A DNA stretch of 46,677 nt from Bradyrhizobium sp. 21. Its GTDB lineage: Bacteria; Pseudomonadota; Alphaproteobacteria; Rhizobiales; Xanthobacteraceae. Each line of letters opens with the position of its first letter. Within the stretch, counting starts at the first letter, position 1. Positions 1 through 7,834 of the stretch are shown here, in pieces. The translations under genes and the position numbers were made by a program. The stretch is from assembly GCF_023073335.1 (NCBI RefSeq), contig NZ_JADPJG010000006.1:394423-441099 (forward strand), given 5' to 3'. The notes under the pieces were generated by a model. The model was not told the origin of the DNA. It worked only from the letters and a program-made list of their open reading frames with translations, and ran no database searches.

Positions 1-300
1 TTGAGGGCTCACGGAGAGCAATCCGCCCTGCCCTTAGCCTCGCGCCCGAACGCTGCCGCGTCCACCGCAAGCCCGGCTCACGAAAATGACGACTCAAGAT
101 CGCCCCTCTTGGTCGAGCCGGGATGGCCGACACATACGCCGTTTCCGAATTTCGGTAAAGCGGAATATTTTTGCGCGGGTAGATTGACAACGGGGCGACA
201 CAGCAAGCCCCCGTAGCCTATGGAGCGCAGCGAAATCCGAGACAACACCAAATGTGGGCGAGCGGCACGGATTACCCTTGCGCTCCATCCGGGCTACGAC
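1..300. other. Non-coding, repeat-derived stretch at left edge
   Basis: No convincing gene lies here; the open frames have no recognisable protein signature. On the minus strand, positions about 86-160 read as a stretch (containing GGCCATCCCGGCTCGACCAA) that I recall as a dispersed Bradyrhizobium repeat, and 212-299 is a separate palindromic repeat listed on its own. The origin as repeat DNA is inferred from memory and from the palindrome. Confidence 0.45.
212..299. repeat. Palindromic intergenic repeat (GTAGCCCGGATGGAGC type)
   Basis: The left arm starts CGTAGCCTATGGAGCGCAGC and the right arm ends TCCATCCGGGCTACG; read on opposite strands they match over most of about 28 bases, with a central non-matching loop. 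A second member lies at 40659-40746. It sits just past the stop codon of the TolA-like gene, a usual place for such elements. Confidence 0.7.
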
Positions 301-1329
301 CTACCCGCCGAAATCCCGCGGGCTGAACGGCAGGTCCATGATCTGCCACTCCCCGTATTTGTCGGCCGGCAGCATCTTGTAGGGCTGGCAGGCCTGGAGC
401 GCGCTCATCGCGGACTTCACGAGGGCCACGCCCTTTGCAGACGGCGGGGCTTCGATCAGGATCGGCTCGCGCGCCAGGGTGCCGTCGGTGGCGAGCACCG
501 TGCGCAGCTTGATGTTGACATTATCGGTCGGGCTAACCCCGGCCGGCAGCTTCGCGCAACTCTTCAAGTGGCGACGCAGCTCGGCGACGACCTCGGGCGG
601 CAGCTTGGCGGCAATCGAATCCTTGCCATCGCCGCCGTCATCCTTGGGCGCGTCTTTCGACGGCTCCGGCAGTTCGGGCGGCAGGCCCAGCATGACGCCG
701 TACTTGACGGTAACGTCAGGCTCCGGCGCCTGATAGGCCGGCGGCGGCGCGGCCTCTGGCGGCGGCATCGCGGGTGCTGGCTGAGGCTGTTGCAGCGACT
801 GAGGCTGCGGCTGGTTCGGTGGCTGTCGCGGCGCTTGCGACGGCTGCGGCTGTTGCTGCCAAGGTTGCGGCTGCTGAGGTTGCGGCTGCTGAGATTGCGG
901 CTGCGCGTTCGCCTCGCGTGGCTTCGGCGTCTGTGAGGGTTGCGGCTGCGGCTGTTTCTGCTGCGGTTCGGGCGACGCCTGCGGCTGCGGTGATTGCGAC
1001 GCGGCCTGCTGCTTGGCCGCAGCCTCCTGCTTGGCCGCAGCCTTCGGCGCGGCTTCCGCCTTGTTCTTGTCGGTGACGTCCAGTTTCGGCAATTTCAGGT
1101 CGGGGAACGGCTCCGGCGGCTTCTCCTTCGCCTCCTCTTTGGCTTTCTCCTCGGCCTTGGCCTCCTCCTGCTTCACCTGCTCCGGCGTGACGATGTCCAC
1201 CGAAACAGTCTCGGGCGGCGCGGCGTGAAACGGACGGACTTCGCTGATCACGATGATCAGCGCGACCAGCGTCAGGTGGGCGATCGCCGACGCTGCAATG
1301 TCCGTCCGTATGATCTTCCGCAGTTCCAT
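301..1329 (-). CDS. TolA/TonB-like cell envelope protein
   Basis: A 342-residue inner-membrane-anchored protein with TolA/TonB architecture. A short cytoplasmic start is followed by one membrane segment (about residues 12-30). Then come a charged Glu/Lys/Ala stretch (50-70), a long Pro/Gln-rich spacer (about 95-195), and a globular C-terminal domain (about 235-342). The C-terminal domain holds two cysteines in SCAKL and QACQPY contexts, as in TolA C-terminal domains. Such proteins span the periplasm and link an inner-membrane motor to outer-membrane partners. No exbB/exbD or tolQ/tolR gene is next to it, so the partner is unknown and tolA versus tonB cannot be decided. The ATG at 1329 is the only start that includes the whole membrane anchor; no strong ribosome binding site precedes it. 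Confidence 0.75.
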   Translation of the reverse strand: MELRKIIRTDIAASAIAHLTLVALIIVISEVRPFHAAPPETVSVDIVTPEQVKQEEAKAEEKAKEEAKEKPPEPFPDLKLPKLDVTDKNKAEAAPKAAAKQEAAAKQQAASQSPQPQASPEPQQKQPQPQPSQTPKPREANAQPQSQQPQPQQPQPWQQQPQPSQAPRQPPNQPQPQSLQQPQPAPAMPPPEAAPPPAYQAPEPDVTVKYGVMLGLPPELPEPSKDAPKDDGGDGKDSIAAKLPPEVVAELRRHLKSCAKLPAGVSPTDNVNIKLRTVLATDGTLAREPILIEAPPSAKGVALVKSAMSALQACQPYKMLPADKYGEWQIMDLPFSPRDFGG

Positions 1330-1378
1330 CGACCGATCTTGGGTTGCCGCCCTGCTCCTAGCATACCGGACCGGCCCC

Positions 1379-2197
1379 TCAATCCCATTTTGGCGCGAAG
1401 CCGAAATCGGTCAGGCGCCCCTTCGGATTGGCCAGCGCGGCGATTGCAGCCATCTCGTCGTCGGAGAGCTCGAAATCGAAGATATCGATGTTTTCCGACA
1501 GACGTTCGACGCGCGAGGTGCGCGGGATCGCAGCGACATTCTGTTGCACCAGCCAGCGCAGGCAGATCTGCGCCGGCGTCTTGCGATGCAGACGCCCGAT
1601 CCCGGCGAGCGTCTGGTCGGTCTTGATGCGCCCCTTCGCGATCGGGCTGTAGGCGACCAGCGCGAGCGCGTGCTGGTCGCAGGCCGCCCTCACCTTCGCC
1701 TGGTCGAGATAGGGGTGGTATTCGACTTGGTTGCAGACCAGCGGCTCCGGCGACAACGCCACCGCCTGCTCGATCAGCGCCACCGTGAAATTGGAGACGC
1801 CGATGTGGCGGGTCAGGCCCATGCGCTTGGCATGCGACAGCGCGCCCAGCGTCTCCTCCAGCGGCACGTGCGAATTGGGCCAGTGCAGCAGCAGGAGGTC
1901 GACGGAGGTCAGCCGCATGCGCGCCAGGCTCTCCTTGACCGAGCGTTCGAGGTCGTGGGGCGCGAAATGATTGGTCCAGACTTTCGTGGTCAGGAAGATG
2001 TCGTCGCGGCGCACGCCGGAGGCGCGCACGCCGTCGCCGACCTCGCGCTCATTGTCGTAGACCTGCGCGGTGTCGATGTGGCGATAGCCGAGTCGCAGCG
2101 CCTGCTCGACCACACGCGCGCACATGCGCCCGCCCAGCTCCCAGGTCCCCAGCCCGATCGCCGGTATCCTTGCGCCATTGGCCTCGACGAACAGCAT
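1379..2197 (-). CDS. Aldo/keto reductase family oxidoreductase
   Basis: A 272-residue NADPH-dependent aldo/keto reductase of the (beta/alpha)8 barrel family, reducing aldehydes or ketones to alcohols. The catalytic tetrad is visible as D42, Y47 (IDTAQVYDNE), K72 (TTKVW) and H105 (LLLLHWP). The family signatures GLGTWELG near the N-terminus and IGVSNF in the middle are present, and the C-terminal IPRTSR segment is the usual cofactor phosphate-binding region. Length is normal for the short 2,5-diketo-D-gluconate reductase-like branch. The ATG at 2197 follows a GAGAGGA ribosome binding site. It lies 49 bases upstream of the TolA-like gene on the same strand, but the two functions look unrelated. 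The substrate cannot be told from sequence. Confidence 0.9.
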   Translation of the reverse strand: MLFVEANGARIPAIGLGTWELGGRMCARVVEQALRLGYRHIDTAQVYDNEREVGDGVRASGVRRDDIFLTTKVWTNHFAPHDLERSVKESLARMRLTSVDLLLLHWPNSHVPLEETLGALSHAKRMGLTRHIGVSNFTVALIEQAVALSPEPLVCNQVEYHPYLDQAKVRAACDQHALALVAYSPIAKGRIKTDQTLAGIGRLHRKTPAQICLRWLVQQNVAAIPRTSRVERLSENIDIFDFELSDDEMAAIAALANPKGRLTDFGFAPKWD

Positions 2198-2315
2198 GAG
2201 GAATCCTCTCTGTTGCAGTCGCCCCAGATATCATTATGGACCCGGTCCGTCATGGTGCCAACGGACGCCGCGCCGGATATTCAGCGCAATGCTAACGGGA
2301 GGTTCGCACCAGGGG

Positions 2316-2663
2316 TCAGGCTTTGGCGAGCGCCTGAAACACGGTGTCCGGCGCATGCGCGATCACCGCAAGCAGCGCGCGGGCGGGTCCGCGCGGGGCG
2401 CGCTTGCCCTGCTCCCAGTTGCGGATGGTCTCGACGGGAACGCCGAGCTTGGCCGCGAATTCCATCTGGGTCAGGCAGGCGCGGCGGCGCAAATCGCGCA
2501 CCGCCAGCGAGTTGGTGTCGCCAGCGGCGGCATTGGCCACAGGCTGGACCGGAAACGGCTGGACCGGAAGCGGTTGCACCGGAAGCGGTTGCACCGGAAA
2601 TTCCTGCCCGTCCCGCAACTCGACGACCCGTCCGTCCGCCTTCAGCCGCAACCGCATGTCCAT
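2316..2663 (-). CDS. XRE-type helix-turn-helix regulator with Pro-Val-Gln repeats
   Basis: A 115-residue protein with a C-terminal helix-turn-helix domain (about 52-110; LTQMEFAAKLGVPVETIRNW is the recognition region), resembling the YiaG/HigA-like antitoxin and regulator group. The N-terminal 20 residues form a basic and acidic strand pair. Between the two lies a four-fold PVQPL-type pentapeptide repeat encoded by four 15-bp tandem units. No toxin-like partner gene is adjacent, so a toxin-antitoxin role is not supported. It probably binds DNA as a dimer; its target is unknown. The ATG at 2663 is preceded by a G-rich stretch that could serve as ribosome binding site. Confidence 0.75.
   Translation of the reverse strand: MDMRLRLKADGRVVELRDGQEFPVQPLPVQPLPVQPFPVQPVANAAAGDTNSLAVRDLRRRACLTQMEFAAKLGVPVETIRNWEQGKRAPRGPARALLAVIAHAPDTVFQALAKA
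2542..2601. repeat. Four 15-bp tandem repeats inside the XRE gene
   Basis: Four consecutive 15-base units of the form GGYTGSACCGGAARC, with one to three differences between neighbours, encode the PVQP(L/F/V) repeats of the regulator. Because the unit is a multiple of three, changes in copy number keep the frame. Confidence 0.85.
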
Positions 2664-2742
2664 TCCCCCAAGCGCGGGTGATGATGCGGCAGGTCGCTTA
2701 AGTTCGGATTAAAGATAGCGGGGTCCGGTGCCCCGTTGCCTG

Positions 2743-2829
2743 CCCCGTCATTGCGAGCGTAGCGAAAGCAATCCAGAATCCCTCCGCGGCGACAGTCTGG
2801 ATTGCTTCGCTACGCTCGCAATGACGGGG
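2743..2829. repeat. Long inverted repeat, GTCATTGCGAGCG family
   Basis: Two arms of 34 and 35 bases (left arm beginning CCCCGTCATTGCGAGCG) are perfect reverse complements except for one extra A in the left arm, around a short G+C-rich loop. A second copy lies at 26854-26935. It is intergenic, between the XRE regulator and the end of mgtE. It is a typical short dispersed palindromic element; the transcript could fold into a long hairpin. Confidence 0.9.
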
Positions 2830-2877
2830 AGAGAGATGCGCCTCGAGCGCCCCCCTACCTCAACCCTCGAGCGCCCC

Positions 2878-4299
2878 CTACCTCAACCCGAACCACAGCG
2901 TCGCGATGCCAAGGAAGGAGAAGAAGCCGACGACGTCGGTCACCGTCGTCACGAAGGTGCCGGAGGCCACGGCCGGATCGGCCCTGACGCGTTCGAGCGC
3001 CATCGGGATCAGGATGCCGCCGAGCGCGCCGGCAAAGAGGTTCACGATGATCGCAAGCCCGATGACGATGCCGAGGCCCGGGATCTTGAACCAGGCCACC
3101 GCCGCGATGCCCGTGATCACGGCGAAGGCGAGACCGTTGACGAGGCCGACCAGCGCCTCGCGCATCACCACGCGCCAGGCATTGGAGGAGCCGAGCTCGC
3201 GCGTCGCCAGCGCGCGCACCGCGACCGTCATGGTCTGCGTCGCGGCATTGCCGCCCTGGCTCGCGACGATCGGCGCCAGCACGGCGAGTGCCACCATCTT
3301 CTCGAGCTGGCCCTCGAACAGGCCGAGCACGGAGGATGCCAGAAAGGCGGTGGCGAGATTGACCAGCAGCCAGTTGAACCGGGCGCGCGCAATGGTGAAC
3401 ACGGTGTCGGAAAGCTCTTCGTCGCTGTTGACGCCGCCGAGCGCCTTGAGGTCCTCGTCCGCCTCTTCCTCGATCACGTCGACGACGTCGTCGACGGTGA
3501 TGACGCCGACGAGGCGATCCTGGGTGTCGAGCACGGGGGCTGCGACGAGATTGTACTTGCCGAACATGCGCGCCACCTCCTCCTGGTCCTCCAGGACGGA
3601 GACGCGGCGGCGATCCTCGTCGGTCAGCTCGGCAAGCGCCACCGGACGGCGCGCGCGCAACAGCACGTCGAGCGAGACCGCGCCCTGCCAGTGCTGCTCC
3701 TTGTCGACGACATAGATCTCGTAGAAGCGGTCGGGCAGATCAGGCGTCTCGCGCATGTAGTCGATCGCCTGACCCACGGTGAAATCCTGGGGCACTGCGA
3801 TGAACTCGGTCTGCATCCGGCGGCCGGCGGAATTTTCCGGATAAAGCAGGCTGCGCTCGAGCGCGACGCGCTCCTTCAGCGGCAGCTTCTCGAGGATCTC
3901 CTCCTGCTCGGCCTGGTCGAGGGTTTCCAGCAGCTCGACCGCGTCGTCGGATTCGAGCTCGCGGACGCCTTCCGCGACGGTCTCCGGCGGCAGCTCCTCG
4001 AGGATCTCCTCGCGCACGCCCTCGTCGAGCTCGTTCAGTGCGGAGAAATCGAAATCGCGCCCCGTCAGTTCGACCAGACGGACGCGGTCGTCGGGCTCGA
4101 GAGCCCCGATCAGATCGCCGAGATCGGCCTCGTGCAGCTCGGCCACGCAGGCGCGCAGCGCAGCGCTGTCGCCGGCCTCGATCGCATGGGCGATTTCCGC
4201 GACGAATTCATGACGAATTTCGCCGTCTTCATTGCGCATCGGCACGTGGTCGAGTACCGAATCCGCGGCAGATGCGGCACGGTCCATATGGTCGTCCAT
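2878..4299 (-). CDS. mgtE: Magnesium transporter MgtE
   Basis: A 473-residue inner-membrane Mg2+ channel/transporter. The order is the standard one. An N-terminal helical MgtE_N domain (about 30-135) is rich in acidic Glu-Leu-Leu-Glu repeats. A pair of CBS domains follows (about 140-260, ending in GVITVDDVVDVIEEE). The C-terminal membrane domain has five segments (about 290-473) with the pore-type motif ASQGGNAATQT. In this family the cytoplasmic domains bind Mg2+ and close the pore when internal Mg2+ is high. I chose the ATG at 4299 because it starts the conserved acidic region and has a GTGAGG site upstream. An in-frame start at 4389 would add 30 residues without family resemblance and overlap the divergent deacetylase gene. 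Confidence 0.93.
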   Translation of the reverse strand: MDDHMDRAASAADSVLDHVPMRNEDGEIRHEFVAEIAHAIEAGDSAALRACVAELHEADLGDLIGALEPDDRVRLVELTGRDFDFSALNELDEGVREEILEELPPETVAEGVRELESDDAVELLETLDQAEQEEILEKLPLKERVALERSLLYPENSAGRRMQTEFIAVPQDFTVGQAIDYMRETPDLPDRFYEIYVVDKEQHWQGAVSLDVLLRARRPVALAELTDEDRRRVSVLEDQEEVARMFGKYNLVAAPVLDTQDRLVGVITVDDVVDVIEEEADEDLKALGGVNSDEELSDTVFTIARARFNWLLVNLATAFLASSVLGLFEGQLEKMVALAVLAPIVASQGGNAATQTMTVAVRALATRELGSSNAWRVVMREALVGLVNGLAFAVITGIAAVAWFKIPGLGIVIGLAIIVNLFAGALGGILIPMALERVRADPAVASGTFVTTVTDVVGFFSFLGIATLWFGLR

Positions 4300-4382
4300 G
4301 GCGCGCCTCACCGTTTGACAGGTTGGAACGAGTGGTCTGAGCTGATGGTTCAGGCAATACCCACAAGGCGACTCCGAGCGCA

Positions 4383-5189
4383 ATGACAAAGATGCTTCGA
4401 TTGAGGTGGACCTCGATGTCGGCAGGCGCAGCCCTCGCCGCCCTCACCGGCATCGCCTCGGCCGTGGCGGCGGATTGCCCGCGCAAGGACGCGCTCGGCA
4501 CCTCGCGCCTTCTGGGCGTCGATGCCAAGACCACGCCGCGGGTGGGCCTGAAGAGCTTTCCGCAGACGTTGGCGCTGGCCGATCACGAGGTCGTCCTGAC
4601 CTTCGACGATGGACCGCATCCGCCGACGACGTCGAAAGTGCTGGCGGCGCTGGCGCAGGAATGCGTGCGCGCGACCTTCTTCCTGATCGGCCTGCACGCC
4701 TCCGAACACCCGGACATGGTCAAGCGCATTGCCCGCGAGGGCCATACCATCGGCCACCACACCTTCTCGCATCCGTTCATGGCGCGGATCCCGTTCGACA
4801 AGGCGAAGAGCGAGATCGACCGTGGCATTGCCGCCGACGAGATGGCGCTGCACGGGACGTCGACGACGACGCCTTCGACGCCGTTCTTCCGCTTTCCCTA
4901 TTTCGAAGCCACGCAAGCCGAGCTCGACCTGCTCCAGTCCCGCGGCATCGTCGTGTTCGGTGCCGACCTGTGGGCCAGCGACTGGAACGAGATGACGCCG
5001 GAGCAGGAACTGAAGCTCGTCACCGAGCGGCTCGCCGCCGCCGGCAAGGGCATCATCCTGTTCCACGATCCCAAGGCGCGCACGGCCGCGATCATGCCGG
5101 CATTCCTGCGCTACCTGAGGGAGAACGGCTATCGGGTGGTTCACATCGTGCCGGCGGGCGCGTCACAGAAGAATGCCGACGCGCGTTGA
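4383..5189 (+). CDS. Secreted polysaccharide deacetylase (NodB domain), copy 1
   Basis: A 268-residue carbohydrate esterase family 4 protein that would remove N- or O-acetyl groups from a glycan in the envelope. A signal peptide (about 1-30, ending SAVAA) precedes the NodB domain. Motif 1 TFDDGP supplies the base D75 and metal ligand D76. Motif 2 HHTFSH supplies metal ligands H126 and H130. Motif 3 is FFRFPYF, and the C-terminal IILFHD carries the last histidine. It is closely related to the next gene downstream; both share the N-terminal block ADCP...DALGTSR before the catalytic domain, which suggests tandem duplication. It is divergent from mgtE. The substrate (peptidoglycan, exopolysaccharide) is not known. 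The start could also be the ATG three codons in. Confidence 0.9.
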   Translation: MTKMLRLRWTSMSAGAALAALTGIASAVAADCPRKDALGTSRLLGVDAKTTPRVGLKSFPQTLALADHEVVLTFDDGPHPPTTSKVLAALAQECVRATFFLIGLHASEHPDMVKRIAREGHTIGHHTFSHPFMARIPFDKAKSEIDRGIAADEMALHGTSTTTPSTPFFRFPYFEATQAELDLLQSRGIVVFGADLWASDWNEMTPEQELKLVTERLAAAGKGIILFHDPKARTAAIMPAFLRYLRENGYRVVHIVPAGASQKNADAR

Positions 5190-5353
5190 TGCCGGAATGT
5201 CACGCCGGCGCAAAATGGGGTGATTCAGGCCCTGTTAACAGTCTGTTCATGCTACGCTATGCAATGATCACAGGAGACCTGCGCCTGAACCGTTTCGGGG
5301 CATCTCCGACCTAAGGGTATGGCGGCAATCGCGCACGAGGGCAGACCGGATTC

Positions 5354-6643
5354 ATGATCGGCAGTAGCGTTGTATGTCGGACGCGATCGTGGATCGTCCT
5401 TTGTCTCGGCCTGCTGGCCGTCGCGTCACCGGCAGCTCATGCGGCCGACTGCCCCGGCCATCCGGACGCGCTCGGGACGTCCCGCACCCTCGTGGTCGAT
5501 CCGCGCGAGCATCCGCGCATCGGCACCATGCAATACCGCGAGACGCTGCCCCTGAAGGACCATGAAGTCGTCCTGACCTTCGACGACGGGCCGTTGCCGA
5601 AATATTCCAACCAGGTGCTCCAGATCCTCGCCGACGAGTGCATCAAGGCGACCTTCTTCATTATCGGCGGCCAGGCCAAGGCCAACCCGGAAGGCGTGCG
5701 CAAGCTGGTCGCGGCCGGCCACACCGTCGGCACGCACAGCATGACCCATCCGCTGACGTTCGACCGGATGCCGATCGAGAAGGCGGAGACCGAGATCAAC
5801 GGCGGCGTCGCATGGACCTCGGCCGCGATGACCGATCCGTCAAGACTGGCGCCGTTCTTCCGCATTCCCGGCCTGATGCGCGCTGAAGGCGTCGAAAACC
5901 TTCTGATCTCGCGGGGCATCCAGGTCTGGAGCGCCGATTTCCCCGCCGACGACTGGCGCCATGTCTCGCCCGACCGCGTCTATCAGCTCGCGATCCAGCG
6001 GCTCGAAGCCAAGGGCAAGGGCATTTTGCTACTGCACGACATCCAGCCGCGCACGGTGGCGGCGCTGCCGAAGATCATCCGTGATTTGAAGGCGCGCGGC
6101 TATCGCATCGTGCACGTGGTGCCTGCGACTGCCGACCAGCCGGCGACGCCGACCACGGCGGTCGAATGGCTGCTGCATCCGCCGACCGAGACTGTGCCGA
6201 TCGCACGCTGGCCGGGTGTGCCGAACTTCGTGTTCACGGAGACCCGGATGCTGCCGGCGCCTTCGCTGGTCGACCTCAATACGCAGACCGAGCGTCAATC
6301 GCTGCTGCCGCACAAGACCAAGGCGCAGGTGGATATCGCATCCACCCTTCCCGTGCCTAGCCGTGATCTCTTTGCGATCCCCGAGGGCTCGGTCGAGGTG
6401 TTGCTGTCGACGACATTGGCGCGGCGCGCCGCGACGCGATTGGCAATGGCGGCCGAGACGCCTCGCGCGGCCAAGGGCAATGCCGCCAAGTCGCGCGGCC
6501 CCCGAACTGCTCACGCCGCGCAGGCCAAGGGCGCGGCCCCCAAAAGCGCTGGACCGAAGAGCGCTGGACCGAAGAGCGCTACTTCGAAGAGCGCCGCGCC
6601 GCATCCGACCCGCGTGGCGAGCCTGAAGAAGCGCGCGCAGTAG
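5354..6643 (+). CDS. Secreted polysaccharide deacetylase, copy 2, with Ala/Lys-rich tail
   Basis: A 429-residue paralogue of the preceding gene. A signal peptide (1-30) is followed by the same ADCP...DALGTSR block and a NodB domain with TFDDGP (D77, D78) and HSMTH (H128, H132), the metal-binding set of family CE4 deacetylases. Unlike copy 1 it has a C-terminal extension of about 170 residues. The last 80 are Ala/Lys/Pro-rich and include a KSAGP-type repeat encoded by 15-bp tandem units, ending KKRAQ. Such basic tails could bind cell-wall polymers or the outer leaflet, but that is inference. The intergenic gap of 164 bases after copy 1 shows no clear terminator. Confidence 0.9.
   Translation: MIGSSVVCRTRSWIVLCLGLLAVASPAAHAADCPGHPDALGTSRTLVVDPREHPRIGTMQYRETLPLKDHEVVLTFDDGPLPKYSNQVLQILADECIKATFFIIGGQAKANPEGVRKLVAAGHTVGTHSMTHPLTFDRMPIEKAETEINGGVAWTSAAMTDPSRLAPFFRIPGLMRAEGVENLLISRGIQVWSADFPADDWRHVSPDRVYQLAIQRLEAKGKGILLLHDIQPRTVAALPKIIRDLKARGYRIVHVVPATADQPATPTTAVEWLLHPPTETVPIARWPGVPNFVFTETRMLPAPSLVDLNTQTERQSLLPHKTKAQVDIASTLPVPSRDLFAIPEGSVEVLLSTTLARRAATRLAMAAETPRAAKGNAAKSRGPRTAHAAQAKGAAPKSAGPKSAGPKSATSKSAAPHPTRVASLKKRAQ
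6542..6601. repeat. Four 15-bp tandem repeats in deacetylase tail
   Basis: Four successive 15-base units based on AAGAGCGCTGGACCG encode KSAGP, KSAGP, KSATS and KSAAP. The units drift towards the 3' end. Unit length preserves the frame. Confidence 0.85.
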
Positions 6644-6646
6644 CCG

Positions 6647-7021
6647 TCACTGTCGCATGATGTTGGCGACGCAGAGCAGCACGATCAGCGCCAGGAAGAA
6701 CAGGTCCATATAGGATTTGAGCTCGCCGTCGCGCCGCAGTCGCGCCACGTCGGCCACGACCTGCTTGCGCGTATTCGTTCCGCCGGAGCCGTCATTGATC
6801 GGGCCCTGCAGGCGTTTCGTCTCGGCCTCGAGCCTCTCGATCTTCTGGTAGAAGTAGAAAGCCCGCAGCGTCGAGGCCGCGCGCATGCCGCTATAAACCA
6901 GCACCAGGATCGCGATGATCGCCCGGTTCTGGTATTTCTCCATGAAGTTCAGGCTGAAATAGACCATCGCCATGAACGCGAAGTTGGTCACGAAGCGATA
7001 GACGAAGCTTAGAAAGACCAT
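6647..7021 (-). CDS. Small membrane protein with coiled-coil segment, unknown function
   Basis: A 124-residue protein that I do not recognise. It shows hydrophobic segments at about 1-25, 34-50 and 104-121. A polar central part lies between them, with a short heptad-like stretch (QKIERLEAETKRLQ, about 59-72) and an Arg-rich segment. The arrangement suggests an inner-membrane protein with a small cytoplasmic or periplasmic loop. It converges on deacetylase copy 2 with only three bases between the stop codons. Codon usage is like that of its neighbours, and the frame is intact. Confidence 0.7.
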   Translation of the reverse strand: MVFLSFVYRFVTNFAFMAMVYFSLNFMEKYQNRAIIAILVLVYSGMRAASTLRAFYFYQKIERLEAETKRLQGPINDGSGGTNTRKQVVADVARLRRDGELKSYMDLFFLALIVLLCVANIMRQ

Positions 7022-7131
7022 GCGGGCTCAAGCCTTGAAGGGTGGCGCAACCGGATCGTGTTGCGAAGGGGGATCAGGGGCCCAGACCGGAACAGCCGGG
7101 CCTGGATGCCGTGCAGGCCTGTCTACGCCAA

Positions 7132-7147
7132 CTTTGTTTCAACAAAG
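7132..7147. promoter_or_regulatory. Short perfect inverted repeat, possible operator
   Basis: CTTTGTT-TC-AACAAAG is a perfect 7-bp inverted repeat with a 2-base centre, in the otherwise featureless 285-base gap between two divergent small genes. Being A+T-rich in G+C-rich DNA it could be a protein binding site; no regulator is assigned. Confidence 0.3.
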
Positions 7148-7306
7148 ATACTATCGCCCCGGCAATTGCCGCCTTTTCGCCACGCGCGGCCATAATGCAA
7201 GCCCCAGTATGGCCGCCGGACCGATCCACGCCGGCGGCCGCAACGGCTCAATGGAGATTTGGCGGAAGTCGCGATAGACTGGCGCCGCCACCTGTGGGGG
7301 TCTGCG

Positions 7307-7564
7307 ATGCCGAAGAAGGGAATCACCGGCCATGACGACTGGGTCCTGACCGAGGCGCTGGCGACCGCGCTGGTCGCGCTGGAGCAGCTCGAGTCCAGGC
7401 ATCAGCCGAACGCGCATATGGACGACATCCGCAAGATGCTCTCCAACGGCAAGGAGCCGGCGGCGGTCAGCCTGCACCTCGCCCAAGCGAAATGCCGCCT
7501 GTTTCCGGATACGGATCCGCTTGAGATCTACAAGGAATACGGCATCGGCGAGGAGTATGGCTGA
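7307..7564 (+). CDS. Small conserved-looking hypothetical protein
   Basis: An 85-residue soluble, mainly helical protein beginning MPKKGITGHDDW, with a cysteine in AQAKCRLF and an acidic C-terminus (EYGIGEEYG). I do not recognise the family. The ATG at 7307 was preferred because a G-rich stretch (TGTGGGGG) lies just upstream. An in-frame TTG at 7259 would add 16 residues but is a weaker start. No neighbour suggests a function. Confidence 0.6.
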   Translation: MPKKGITGHDDWVLTEALATALVALEQLESRHQPNAHMDDIRKMLSNGKEPAAVSLHLAQAKCRLFPDTDPLEIYKEYGIGEEYG

Positions 7565-7585
7565 GGGCGGCGCCCGACGATCGAG

Positions 7586-7774
7586 CTAGGGCCCGCCCGC
7601 CACCGATCCCGCGATCACCATGACCAGCGCGGCCAGGTCGATCTTGCCGTTGACGATCAGCTCTTCCGAGCCTTCCGCATCGTCCGGGCGTTCGACCTTC
7701 AGCGATTGCGGCCGGTTGGCCGCCTGCCGCTGCAGCTCGCCGATGACGGCTTCCGTGAGTTTCTCTTCCAGCAT
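7586..7774 (-). CDS. Small hypothetical protein, 62 residues
   Basis: A 62-residue protein with an amphipathic N-terminal helix, a polar middle (KVERPDDAEGSEE) and a hydrophobic C-terminal end (LAALVMVIAGSVAGG) that could insert in a membrane. A good AGGAAGAG ribosome binding site precedes the ATG at 7774, which is the main support for its being a real gene. Function unknown. Confidence 0.55.
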   Translation of the reverse strand: MLEEKLTEAVIGELQRQAANRPQSLKVERPDDAEGSEELIVNGKIDLAALVMVIAGSVAGGP

Positions 7775-7834
7775 GGGCTCTTCCTTTCCCGTCCAGTTCC
7801 GATCGATTATGAACTCACCGCCGTTCCGGGATCG

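Noticed and set aside
2316..2663. XRE regulator as antitoxin of a toxin-antitoxin pair
   Set aside because: No small partner gene overlaps or adjoins it; the neighbours are a repeat and an aldo/keto reductase.
2728..4386. A 552-residue plus-strand frame opposite mgtE
   Set aside because: Antisense shadow of mgtE, beginning inside the palindromic repeat.
5190..5353. A 21-codon frame between the deacetylase genes
   Set aside because: Too short, without ribosome binding site or conserved features.
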